Source: Chromera velia (taxonomy: Eukaryota > Sar > Chromeraceae). From it: a stretch of 25,798 nt of DNA. Below, piece after piece: positions 9,770-19,902 of the stretch. The translations under genes were made by a program, and so were the position numbers. Below the pieces are notes generated by a model. That model did not search any database. It saw only the letters and a program-made list of their open reading frames with translations, and had not been told where the DNA came from. The DNA is taken from positions 7,582-33,379 of the forward strand of contig JAHBMJ010000930.1 in the NCBI GenBank assembly GCA_018398765.1, read 5' to 3'. Each line of letters opens with the position of its first letter. The stretch's first letter is position 1.

Positions 9770-12700
9770 TAGTGAGAGGCCCCCCTGCTGGAGGCGACAT
9801 CCCACTGCCGGGGACACCAGAAGAGGGGACCCGGAAATCGAAACCTGCCGAGCTAGACCCGGACGGAAGTGAAGACACCCCCACGTGTCCCGAGTCCAGA
9901 ACAACACAACGGAGATCTGACCCCTGGGGGCCCGCCTTCATCCCCTGTTTCTCCCGTTCTTGAGTTGACTCCTCCCCCTTATCCACATCCACGGGAGGCA
10001 GCGCGCCCCCCTGCATGCCCCCACCCTCCGGCTGACGCTCCTGTCCCTCTGCCCCTTCCCCCATCGGATCGGAATCCACATCCATGCCCCCACCCTCACG
10101 CTCTGAACCCCCCCTCTCGCCCTCGCCCTCGTCCTGTCCCGCCTGATCATCCACACCCCCAGAGAGTTCTCCCACAGTCACCACTCCCATGCTCTCATCT
10201 TCATCCTTCCCTTCTCTTGCTTTATCCCCCCCTCCTTCTTCCTGCTTTCGCTGAAACTCCTTCCATCTCTCCGGCCTGTAGTGGCGGATCTCTTGCGACC
10301 CGACAGCGAACATTCTGTCCAGCCCCTCCTCCAGGATCCTCCACGCTCCGGGTTTGCCGATTGACGCGATCACGCGGATCTGCTGCAGGACGCCAGGCAA
10401 GTCCTCATCCAGTCGGTCGCACACGCGACGGATCTCCTCAGGGGTGTACGCAGGCTTTTCCTGAAAAGAAAAAGGAAAGAAAGAAAAAAACGGAAACGGC
10501 ACATTCAGATTGGCCTCATGGTCAAGCCGACAGGGCCCAAGCAAGAAATGAGAAGCAATTCAGCAGGAACTGAAGCGTTCAAGGGAAGCACCGGCACAGA
10601 CAAAAACAGGCAGACCCAGGCGTACACGGCAATAACAAGAAGGCACCTTTCAGCGCGCGCGCGCGCGCGCGCGCGCGCGTGTGTGTGTATACACTAGCTT
10701 GTACAGACAAAGACGGGGAGAGGGAGAGGAACAGCCAGAGGCGAATCGAATGAAAAGAGGATAAGAGGGCATGAAGACAAGAGAAGGCGACAAAAATTGA
10801 TTGGCTCACTCAATCGCTGCATGCGATGCACACCTTCAGCATTCGAGCCCGCATGAAGATATACAGACGGATGTACATCGAGATACAGATACACAAAGAG
10901 CTTCCTAGAGAGACTAGCTCACTCACTCACAGACTTTGGTGAACATCTTCAGCATACGGGCCCAGTTCCTGTCCTTGTCATTCCGAACGATCCAGACCAG
11001 ATTCCGCTCCCCGGGCGCGTGCCTGTCCAGCCGAGTGCACTCAAAGAGGTACGCAAACTGATGAACCAGGCGGACCTGCGATCAAACTCACGGAGGAAGG
11101 AGCAGAAGGGCGGGGGCGGGCGCAGACAAATACATCCATCAATCGTTGAATAGATTCATCTCTCTCTCTCTCTCTCCCCCTCTCTCTGTGTGTGTGTGTG
11201 TGTGTGTGTGTATGTGGAGGCGGGGTGGGGGTTGCGCGTGTGTGAGTGAGAGTTCGTGTGAGTGAGGGAGGGCCCAGTTGCGTGTGTTCTTCATATTGTT
11301 CGAATAGCGCAGACAGAGACGGAGACAGCAAAGACAAACTTGTTCCTTCGAAGAGCTCCCATCAGCACTGCATCCGGGTTCGTTTCCTTTCCTTTCCACC
11401 AAGTTCAGACCGAGTCAGGCAGACGTCGAAAGACAAGAAAAAATGACAATTAACACAGGAAGGAAAAGGAAATGGACGGGAACTGTACTGCAAAGCAACA
11501 GCAGAGTGAGCGATTGATCTCATACGGAAAGTGCATCCATCAGAGAGCTAGAAGGCTCTCTCTCCCTCTCTCTGTTTGCACACGCACGCACGCACTCAGT
11601 CAGCAGACCGACCGACCGACCACGGCTTTTCCTAAAAGCCACCGAGGCAGCCAGTTGACCAGCACCTCTATTCTCTCGGGTCTTCCGGTCATGTAGAGGT
11701 AGATCCAAATCCTTGTGACCGCCTCGATGTTGCGTCTCGACTTGACCCATTGAGGATAGTTGGAACTTTGCTCAACAGTGCGCTCGTAGTCAATTTGCAC
11801 CGTCGGCTTGTCACCCATGTTTCCCTTGCTCCCGCACTCCCTCAGCAAATCCTCCCTCAGTCCCGGCATGTGCACGCTGCCTCGGATGGTGTACTCCAGC
11901 TCCGACCTCACTCGAGGGTTCATCACCCCAATAGTGGGCCGGTCTGCTTCTGTTCTCTGACTAGGCTTTCTGCCGACATGGTAGCAAAGGGGGAAGATAG
12001 GGAAACGAAGGTCGGGGTGGGAGAGCCTCTCGGGATTCCGTCCGAGAATGGTCTTCAGTTTGGACAGGCCCTCGAAGTGTCCGAGGAAGAGTTCCGTGCC
12101 GAGACGGCTCCAGAGGGCGTTTCCGTAGGCGTCGTATCGTTCCCAGACTTTCTCGAGCACTGCCCTAGTGGGGTAGGCTGCCCGATTCCAATCCTGAGAG
12201 AGGGGGGAAAGAGGGGATGAGAGAAGTGCACAGGAACGGCAGCGAGACGGGGAACAGTAGTGAATGCAGTTAAGGGTCGGAGTGACTGAAGAGCAGAGCA
12301 CCAGATGGGGGTCGGACCAGGATAAAATTTAGATTTGGTACGTGAGAGTACTTCAAAAACTCTCTCAGCCACAAACCCCATTTGGGGAAGAAAGGAGAGG
12401 GAAGAAGTTGGGGTTAAGACACAAAATCGGGCAAGGTAGAAAAGGGAGAAAGAACGTAACGACGAAGAACGAAGCAAATGAACGACTGACATGAATAGAA
12501 ACAATACAGGAAAGGTTCTTTCGAGGAAAAGAGTTGAAAAAAAAAAAGACAGAGAGAACGCTCAGTGCACAACCCTCTGTCGATTCTTTCTCACGTTTGT
12601 TGTCTTTGAGGAAGACTGGAATGAAAGAAAAGGGATGGGAAGAGCAAAAAGGACCCACAGAGACACTCAGTGGCTGATGCAGTCACTGTCGCAAGTGTTA

Positions 12701-12880
12701 GTTGTCATACCGGTCCTACAGAGTCAGAGAGCTAACCCTTTTTTCTCCAGTTTCCCCCCATCCGTTCTTGATGTGGACCCCTAAACCAATCAAATCCTGC
12801 TTTGCGACGTAGGTCCTGAAGATGGGCCCGCATTTGCGCAACACATCCTGCAGCAATTTGAAGAAGACACGAATGAGACA

Positions 12881-12919
<39 letters not shown>

Positions 12920-13478
12920 GGCATCCTTGTTTTTCCAAGCTCCTCACAGCAGAGAGACCTGTCAGCAAAACCAGTACGCGGAAAGCTGCCGGCTGAGAGA
13001 GAAAACTCCGAGCAACACTGCCAGTTGATTTTTTATTTCCGTTTGTTGGATTTATTCCTTCTTCTTTGCGACTGTTTATGGACTGACCACGATCTTTTTT
13101 GACTTTGTCTTGTGCAGCTCTTCAGGAGGGGGCACGACCTCGTAGATGTGCTCCATGGGCTGAGGGGTCCCTGCGTAGAAGATGAAGATCCAGACCTTCA
13201 ACGCCCAGTGTTTCAGGTCGTCATCAGGGGTGGTCAGTCTGTTCAGAAGGAAGTAACCCCGGTCAAAGCTGGGTACACGGATGGAGACGTCCGGGTGATC
13301 TGGCGGTATGCGGTAGAGCTCAGTGTATCCGCCCCATGTCTGTGGGAATCCGAGCGGGGGGATCCGGCGGGGGCCAGGCTGAGGGTTGGCTGCGCATGAA
13401 GGAATGAAGGGCTAGAAGAGAATTCGAAGTCTCAGTAGCAGGCCCTGAAGCTGAAGCACATGAAGAAGAAGACGACAT
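9756..13478 (-). CDS. Six-exon gene, unrecognised 601-residue protein
   Basis: Proposed exons in transcript order: 13478-13460, 13389-13088, 12847-12737, 12193-11666, 11075-10935 and 10460-9756 (TGA). All junctions are GT..AG, and internal junctions after exon 2 are phase 0. The total is 1806 bases, a multiple of three. Only the 19-base first exon (ATG then a Ser run, joined over a 70-base intron) is speculative; the rest reads cleanly. Residues 8-107 are rich in Pro and aromatics (WGGYTELYRIPPDHPDVS, DDLKHWALKVWIFIFYAG). Residues 145-320 form one large exon (YPTRAVLEKVWERYDAYGN, RRNIEAVTRIWIYLYMTG). Residues 368-443 are helical (EKPAYTPEEIRRVCDRLDED). The last 150 residues are Gly/Glu/Asp-rich low complexity and probably disordered. 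No transmembrane segment or known catalytic motif is evident. The exon-4 donor could be at 11660 instead of 11666, adding two codons. I do not recognise the family. Confidence 0.72.
10653..10688 (+). repeat. (GC)n-(GT)n microsatellite in the last intron of the minus-strand gene
   Basis: An alternating purine-pyrimidine tract of about 36 bases, first CG and then TG. Such sequence is prone to the Z-DNA form. Confidence 0.9.
11159..11211 (+). repeat. (CT)n-(GT)n microsatellite in an intron of the minus-strand gene
   Basis: A CT run at 11159-11186 passes directly into a GT run to 11211. It lies inside the intron between the fourth and fifth exons. Confidence 0.9.
12886..12915 (+). repeat. (GA)n microsatellite near a splice acceptor
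   Basis: About 15 GA units. On the coding (minus) strand this is a CT tract 40 bases upstream of the acceptor at 12848, so it acts or has grown as a polypyrimidine tract. Confidence 0.85.
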
Positions 13479-13834
13479 ATTGCGGCACTCTCCGCTGAAT
13501 GCTTTTAGAAAGACGTCAACTCAAAAGGTACGCCACAATATTCTTGATATAAGAATTAGACTGCCGTATTATCCTCAAAGCACGATCTGTACTTCGGCAC
13601 GGATCCTGCCGCGCAACAGATCCAACACACTGAAATCTCGCACGAGTTGCACCACGTGGCTTGTACATCAGCATTCGTCCTGCGCTGGCAGCCTTGTGCT
13701 CTGACACTTCTCACTGTCTCGCACTTCGTGAACTCGTGCACTGACACACTTTCTGACTGAGTCTGAAACTGTCCACCTCCAATTGACCGCATTCGCCCAG
13801 CCGGATCAAACGGACAATACATGGACAATACCCA
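13479..13834. other. Upstream region of the minus-strand gene
   Basis: The space between the proposed ATG of the minus-strand gene and the large TIR element would hold its promoter. No TATA-like box or other site stands out. Open frames here are antisense to each other and have no family signal. Confidence 0.4.
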
Positions 13835-14027
13835 TGACCCCGGAAAGCGAAGCGGGGGGTACTTATCGCCTCGGGGGGCAGCTCAGCTCTGCTGAGATCA
13901 GCCGAGATCGCACGCACTCGCAATTAAAGTCTCGCATAACGCACTTTTTCATTTTGGGGGGGGGCCCGGGGATCGGTTCTGTCTCTATCACGTGTACGGT
14001 CGGTCAGTGTCGCCCGAGTTCCAAAAT

Positions 14028-14107
14028 GTGCCCCTCAAGCAACTCGCACGGAGCCGCGCCTTATTTACTTTATGCATGCGTGCCCCTCAAGTGTAACTCG
14101 CACGGAG
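14028..14107 (+). repeat. Tandem repeat, two units, in the insert within the left TIR
   Basis: GTGCCCCTCAAG followed shortly by AACTCGCACGGAG occurs at 14028-14053 and again at 14080-14107, about 52 bases apart. It lies in the 425-bp segment absent from the right arm. Confidence 0.7.
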
Positions 14108-14390
14108 TTGCCCATATGACATGCGCGGTCCCGAAAAGCATATACTTCACACGTGTTGGCGTGGCCCCCACCCCATGGCAGCACACAAGACATGTCTAAA
14201 CCCCCGATGGTGTGTACCAATCAAATATGAGCGGACCCCTAAATGGCCCCCCGAGGCATTCACCCAACTGGTTGGGTGTATCCCGTTAATACAAAACATT
14301 CTACCCGAGAGCCCCCTAGTTTGTGCACTACATGATGCTGCGCATGCACTGACGAACCTTGTGCTGCTCGTATGTATGTATGCACTCACC

Positions 14391-14702
14391 AAAAAAAGGC
14401 CCCGGAAATCACTGGAAAGTTGGGGGGGCACTTATCCATTGCAGTGCACGAAGAATGATGAATTTCACGCTTTCCAGGGTCGTTCACACGCTTATGTGCG
14501 TCAGATATATGCAGTGGCCAATAGCGGCTATACATGCAGCCCCGCGAGATAGCTTGGGGTGTCTATCGAGATCTGACGTATGCAAACGTGCGAACAACCC
14601 CGGAAAGCGCGAAATCGATCCTTCTTCGTACACTGTAGTACACCGCAACGGATGTAAATGCCCTTCCAACTTTCTAATGTTTTTCGGGGTTTTTTTTTTG
14701 TG
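14391..14702. mobile_element. Foldback (palindromic) element about 310 bp, nested in the left TIR
   Basis: The left half (AAAAAAAGGCCCCGGAAATC at 14393, later GAAAGTTGG, GCACGAAGAATGAT and CGTCAGAT) is repeated inverted in the right half up to the T-run at 14690-14700 (CTTTCCGGGG, CCAACTTTC, CTTCGTACAC). The two arms pair over roughly 120 bases around a centre near 14530. The right arm of the large element lacks this segment, so it is a later insertion. Family unknown. Confidence 0.65.
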
Positions 14703-14831
14703 ACTGCATGCATAAGACAAACCTATCCCAAACGGTCTCCAACATCAAAACGGTCTCCAAAATTACTATATCTATCAAGCATTTCTAGGTAGTAAACAAT
14801 GATCAAAAACTTAAAATAAAGAGTTTTAAAC

Positions 14832-15300
14832 GGTTTAAGAGTGTAATTAAGTGTTTTTTAAATCAAAGTTAGTGAGAGAATCATATATTAACTTCATTTA
14901 TCATAACTATATGCATTTAAATTTAAATTTATGATTTTAAGTTTTTAACTCTTTAAAATATTCTCTCCAGAATAAATCTTAAGATTTTAGCAGAAAGATT
15001 AAAAACATGTGAAACATAGTGCAGAACTTTTACGAGTATCACAATTGATGTTATTAATATGTTATCATACATATATATAGTACTGTATACTAGACTGTAT
15101 GCATGACTACAAATCATAAGCAGAATGCTCATAACATTGGCCGTGAGCTGCTGAAGGCACTGTTTCAGCGTAACACCACAACAACCAGACAACGAAGTTG
15201 TTCGACTCAGATAACAATTTTTTTATGCCGCTGAAACAATGATCAACATTTTCAAATTGGCTTTCAGTATACATAACTTGTCAGTAAAGGTCTGCATGCA
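14832..15300. other. AT-rich DNA inside the TIR element
   Basis: Runs such as ATTTAAATTTAAATTT near 14920 and a high A+T share throughout. No gene is seen. Confidence 0.6.
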
Positions 15301-15325
15301 TATGGATCTGCCAGTATGCATACGC

Positions 15326-15353
15326 GTGCACACATACACATATATACACACAC

Positions 15354-15401
<48 letters not shown>

Positions 15402-15419
15402 ACATACACACATACACAG

Positions 15420-15472
<53 letters not shown>

Positions 15473-15787
15473 GAGACCGAAAGGTAGAAGGAGAACAAGC
15501 ACATACACCGCAGACATGTGCACACACACATAAACGCGCACTCAGACAAGCTGGCTCACAGAAAAGCAACAACACACTTTCATTCTTTCTAAAAGAGGTA
15601 AACGTCATGAGCCTTAAGAAAGAAAAGGATGGAAAGACTGTGTTGCGTTGCATGCACACCTTTATATACTCACACATACATACACATACATACATATACA
15701 CACACACATACACACACACACACACACACTCACATACACACACTCACACTCATACTCATACTCACTGTCTTTCTTTCTCTCACACAT

Positions 15788-15825
<38 letters not shown>

Positions 15826-16147
15826 TCACACTTACTCTCTCTCCCTCCCTCCCTCCCTCTCTCTCTTTCATACACACACACACTCACATATACACCGTGA
15901 TGCAGGTGCGCACGCACACATATATACATACACACACATACACACACACACACATACATACACACATACACGTATGTGCATACACACATGCATACGGAAT
16001 ACACGATCACACGGACTACTAGCAGTACGCTCTAGAATACAAATACAGGCAAAAAAATGCAGTGCTAGAACGAGTACATAAACTTCCAAGACAAGGAGAC
16101 AAACAGAATACATGCGTGGATATCCTTTTTCGCACACTCTCACACTC

Positions 16148-16183
<36 letters not shown>

Positions 16184-16211
16184 GCTGCACCTAGCGTTAT
16201 ACACACGTAGA
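15326..16211 (+). repeat. CA/TA microsatellite cluster
   Basis: Long (CA)n tracts interrupted by TA occur at 15340-15448, 15664-15770, 15780-15840, 15870-15970 and 16152-16181. A (TA)n run lies at 15449-15472 and a CCCT run at 15840-15862. All long open frames here (Thr-His or Cys-Val repeats) come from these tracts and are not genes. Confidence 0.93.
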
Positions 16212-16667
16212 TACACACATGTGCAGAGATGGAGAAAGACTCAAAAATAAAATCAAAATGGATAACAAAAAGGCAACCTAGAGCTCTAGAGCCTGGCAGA
16301 CCAAGCATAAACCACTGACACAAAGACCGAGCTCTGAACCCACCATCTACAGGGGCTATCTAGGATGGTCCCTCCACACACCTCAAAGTGGACTTAACTG
16401 CTTTCATATTCAGAAGACACACATATGAAGAAGAGTCTATGATAGATGTATCAAAAACAGAGACAGGCAGATGGAAGAAGAATTAAAGGCTTAGAAAACA
16501 AATTCAAAAGGTTTTACAACAATCTAGCTATTTTTTTCTGTATGTGTACAGGCAGAGAATACGAGGCGCTAGATGAGGCGTGCAAGGTGCAACCCTGGTG
16601 CCTAACCCAAGGCGGCCCACAATAGTGCAAATTAAGCGCAGAAAAAGAATACGTAGTATAAATCCAT
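16212..16667. other. Unassigned interior of the TIR element
   Basis: Unique-looking mixed-composition sequence with many short open frames. Nothing recognisable was found on either strand. Confidence 0.4.
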
Positions 16668-17232
16668 ACAAGATAAATGCTGTCCTGAACCCTTTTTATC
16701 CAAAAAATGTGTCTTTTCTGTGATGCGAAAGAAAAAAAAATCCTTCGTATTTTTACCGAGGGAGAATTCACTGACAGGCCTAAATTCTCCCTCAGATGAA
16801 ACGGCTTAAAGTGCTGTACATTGAGAGCTGCAAGGAGAGAAAGAGAGCAGTTGACACGATTTCAAATAAGATGAATGCTGTCCCAAACACCTTTCATCCA
16901 AAGCACATCTCTTTTCTATGGTGCGAAGGAAAAAAAAATTCCTCGCATTTTGACCAAGGGAGAATTCAGGGCTAAATTCTTCCTCAGACAATATTTCCTT
17001 GACATACCCGGAGAGGGAGAATTCAGCCCTGAATTCTCCCTCGGTGATAATAAAAAAAAAATTTTTTCGAGGGAGTAAAAAAAAGATGACTTATTACGGT
17101 AAAAGAAGCCAGAAAAAACACTAAAAAAAATTCTCCCTCCAAAAAATTTTTTTCAAATACTCATCGAGGGAGAATTCAGCCCTAAATTCTCCCTCATCAA
17201 ATATTTTTTTCACATAGTCCGAGAGGGAGAGG
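16668..17232. repeat. Cluster of GAATTC palindromes in a tandem array
   Basis: Near-perfect palindromes built on GAGGGAGAATTCAG and its complement occur at 16758-16793, 16956-16985, 17013-17042 (30 bases, fully paired except for a 2-base centre) and 17166-17195. A looser GAGGGAG/CTCCCTC pair lies at about 17068-17140. The first two sit in a tandem unit of about 200 bp (compare 16668 with 16868: ATGCTGTCC, TGCGAA, AAAAAAAAAT). Each copy would form a stable cruciform or RNA hairpin. The family is not known to me. Confidence 0.8.
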
Positions 17233-17399
17233 CGGAACACAAAGTATGGAATGGGCCTAAAAGAACAGCGCAGCTTCCACCGGCACCCTTCGCGAAGCTG
17301 GGCAATCCACTTTTTATGCCCTAACTCCTCACCAATTTCTCCTACCGACCTCTCCAAATCTCCGGATTGTCTGTGTCCTTCTCGGTGGACACCGCCTAC

Positions 17400-17760
17400 C
17401 CCGGCCACTTGTGACGCCGCCGGCCCCAGCCGTGCTCCCTTGTGATGCTGCCGGGCCGGGCTAGGCCTCGATTGACCCCGGTTTCCTTTGCCAGTCGCGG
17501 ACGTTCATTTACCCGGCCCAAATATCTTACCGCTCCCTCCAGCTGGCATCTCTCTGCTCTTTCTGATTTCTCCTTGTGACGCCGCCGGCCCCGGCCCTGG
17601 CCCCGGCCCCAGCCCAGGCCGCGGCATGCCTTGGCCCTGGGACCGGCCCCCGCTCCTCAGCGGCTAGCTCAGCGGCCCCTGTCCCCGTCTTTGCCCCCGC
17701 CTCCATCGATGGACGTCCCCCCGGCCCCGCCAGCGCTCCGGTCTGCTCACTTCCTTGATC
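17400..17760. other. GC-rich block inside the TIR element
   Basis: A sharp rise in G+C with CCGGCCC and GGCCCCGG words. CTTGTGACGCCGCCGGCCCC appears twice (from about 17409 and 17574). The Pro/Ala-rich open frame 17576-17758 reflects composition only. Confidence 0.55.
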
Positions 17761-18265
17761 CGCCCTCTCTTTCTTACTCTTTTGCTCCCCTTTCTACTTT
17801 CTGTCTCGGCCGGGATCCACATATTGGGGCCAGGGCTGGTACTGGTACGCTGTTTCAAAGATAGAAAGCAAACCTGAATACAGGCAGACAAGCAGCACAT
17901 TCAAAGGGAGACAAACGGAAAGCAAGGACAAGCATCCTTCTCCTCCTCCCATTGCCTCTTCCCAGGTTGCCATAACTTCTCTTTTTTTTTCTGGACCGTA
18001 TCTACTGGATGCTTTTGACTGATTTTCACTGATAGGCATGGGCGTAAAACGACGCGACTGATAGGGACCAAATGAAAACAAACCACTGACCTAGAGAAAC
18101 GGTCGTCATACAGAGCCCCAAGTGTTGCTCCTCAGCATGATCAAAGGAACGGAACCTGCATTCAATCACATCCTTAAGAAGTAACAAAGCCAAAAACGAT
18201 GGTTCAAGGCAAATATCTGCTCAACAGTGCATCATACACTGACCTACATAGAGAGACGGAACTGC

Positions 18266-18325
18266 AGACTCACCGGAAGAATGGCGAAAGCAACCCCAGC
18301 TCCTCAGCAAAGGCAAAAAGTAGTC
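18266..18325 (-). pseudogene. Exon-like segment, copy 1, followed by GTGAGT donor
   Basis: On the minus strand it reads LLFAFAEELGLLSPFF up to a GTGAGT donor at 18268-18273. A second copy lies 390 bases away with the same layout (see 18656-18720). The retained donor suggests a duplicated exon of a lost gene, but a non-coding tandem repeat is equally possible. Confidence 0.35.
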
Positions 18326-18655
18326 CCAGATCTAGGGGACCTGCGTGCAACCACCAAACAAGAAAAGGATAAAGTTCTATGGGAGGGTCTGAGGTGCATC
18401 ATGTGGTATCATGCTCTGACCTCATGGAACGGCTTGCAAGCATTGAGACAAACAAACTGATAAACTTACTGGAGAGCACGCGAAGGCCCCTCTGGATCCC
18501 CAAAACAGCCTAGTAGGAATCCTAAATCCTGTCTGCAGGTATATAGCAAGAAGATACGGAAGTCTGAGAGCTTGGACAAAGGTGGGCCAGTGCCTGATAT
18601 GATGCAACGAGTTGTCAAGGCTAGCTAGTACACGTCTAAGAGGAGACAGAACCTC

Positions 18656-18720
18656 AAACTCACCAGAAAGAAAATGAAAACAGCCCCAGTTCCTCCGATA
18701 AAGAAAACAAGAGCTCGAGC
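18656..18720 (-). pseudogene. Exon-like segment, copy 2, followed by GTGAGT donor
   Basis: The minus strand reads LLFSLSEELGLFSFSF before a GTGAGT donor at 18658-18663. Similarity to copy 1 continues a few bases into the intron side (GTGAGT then TG and GTTC, GTCTC). Confidence 0.35.
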
Positions 18721-19503
18721 GCATGCATAGAGGCACGCGAAAGAAAAAAGACGTCGATCAAAGATTGACAGCAAGACGGCCAGGCCTCTCCAAATTTACC
18801 CACCACGCTTACTAATAGAACGAGACGGCCATGCCTGAAGAAGAAAGACGGCTGAGGTTCGTTCCAAAGTCTGCTCTCCCAATGGCATGCAAAGAATACA
18901 GCTATTTTGTTTGAAATACTATGCAACCTGATCTGGAAACATCAGCAGTGAACACTTTCGAAGCAGATTCACAGTCTCACAATGTACAAAGATAAATATG
19001 CAGTGTGCACCGATCACCTTTGAGCTCAATGTGCGTAGAGGTGCAACCGCATCCTTCAGCTACATCTGCGTGTGTCAAAAAATTGGCTTCTTTGATTTTT
19101 TTGCCGCGGCCGCGATTTTAAGTTTGCTCCGGCATGGGCCCCACCGCCGCTTTAATTGCATGACAGGCACAGCACGCGCACTGATGCATGAAATACACAC
19201 GCCGCGGTCAAACACAATATATTTTTTTCTCTCACTAAACCCGATTAAAAAAAAGGAAATCATACTGTTTGATCGCTTAAAACTCTTTGTTTTAAGCTTT
19301 TAAGTATTGTTTACTGTCTAAAAAAGTTTGAGAGGTATGGTTATTTTGGAGACCGTTTTACTGTTAGAGACCGTTCAGGATAGATTTGTCTTACATGCGA
19401 GCAGCGTCAGTGCGCAAGGTTCGTCAGTGTGCAGCGTCAGTGCGTAAGGGGGCTCTCAGGTAGAATGTTTTATAAGTACCCCCTGCTTTGCTTTCCGGGG
19501 TCA

Positions 19504-19653
19504 TATTCAGTGGGTGGGTATCGGGAGACACGTCTTTTGTATGGATCTCCGGGAATCAACGGGCATAGACCAATTAGGTATTAATTAGGTGTTAGGTTAG
19601 GTGTTAGTGGGCCTAATAGTGGTGGGGTGGTGCGGGCATCTCTTCTACAAGAG
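19504..19653. other. Short spacer with TTAGGT words
   Basis: Between the TIR element and the first direct repeat. TTAGGT-like hexamers recur at 19575-19612 (TTAGGTGTTAGGTTAGGTG), a degenerate telomere-like run too short to be called a telomere. Confidence 0.5.
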
Positions 19654-19902
19654 TGATAGAAAATCTAGGCAACCGTGCAGTAAGTATAACTGTTGTTAGA
19701 TTGAAAAGCACTCAGCAACCAAGCTTATAAGATTGAGTCTTTGTCTACTGTGGTCGGCAACCAATCCACTAGGCTGAGCATCTAATAAGCCGGAAACTAG
19801 CATGGAAGATTTTTTTACACGTACGAAGATAGAGAATCTGTCCGTCTACATTAAGCACAACACTTCCAACAACGTTGCACAGCACGTACTTTGCAATACA
19901 AA
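19654..19902 (+). repeat. 250-bp direct repeat, copy A
   Basis: It begins TGATAGAAAATCTA and ends TTTGCAATACAA. Copy B at 21792-22039 has the same order and orientation, with about one difference in eight to ten bases. Two direct copies spaced 1.9 kb apart resemble LTRs, but the ends are not clean TG..CA and no primer-binding site was found. Confidence 0.85.

Larger units (their letters stand above)
13835..19503. mobile_element. 5.7-kb TIR element without visible transposase
   Basis: The ends are inverted copies: TGACCCCGGAAAGCGAAGCG at 13835 and, read from the other side, TGACCCCGGAAAGCAAAGCA from 19503. The first 32 bases match at 30 positions. Matching continues in blocks: 14293-14376 with 19396-19471 (AAAACATTCTACC, CACTGACGAACCTT) and 14711-14831 with 19274-19392. 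The inner block carries AACGGTCTC twice on each side, a candidate binding site. The left arm is interrupted by about 425 bp (13867-14292) and a 310-bp foldback (14391-14702). The interior holds AT-rich DNA, microsatellites, palindromes and GC-rich DNA, with no recognisable transposase. No clear target-site duplication is seen. It may be a non-autonomous or decayed DNA transposon, or a large inverted duplication. Confidence 0.65.

Noticed and set aside
9869-10573. 234-residue Pro/His-rich plus-strand open frame
   Set aside because: Antisense of the acidic Gly/Glu tail of the minus-strand gene; composition is a mirror of that low complexity.
13112-13399. 95-residue plus-strand open frame
   Set aside because: Antisense of the second exon of the minus-strand gene, which has better amino-acid texture and in-phase splice sites.
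13442-13527. Plus-strand exon candidate with acidic peptide PEAEAHEEEDD
   Set aside because: It has GT/AG borders but is antisense to the proposed start exon and intron of the minus-strand gene and has no partner exons.
15223-16143. Many long frames of Thr-His or Cys-Val repeats
   Set aside because: Translations of CA/TA microsatellites on either strand.
16668-17232. CRISPR-like array
   Set aside because: Repeats are palindromic and irregularly spaced, with tandem flanks rather than unique spacers, in a eukaryotic context.
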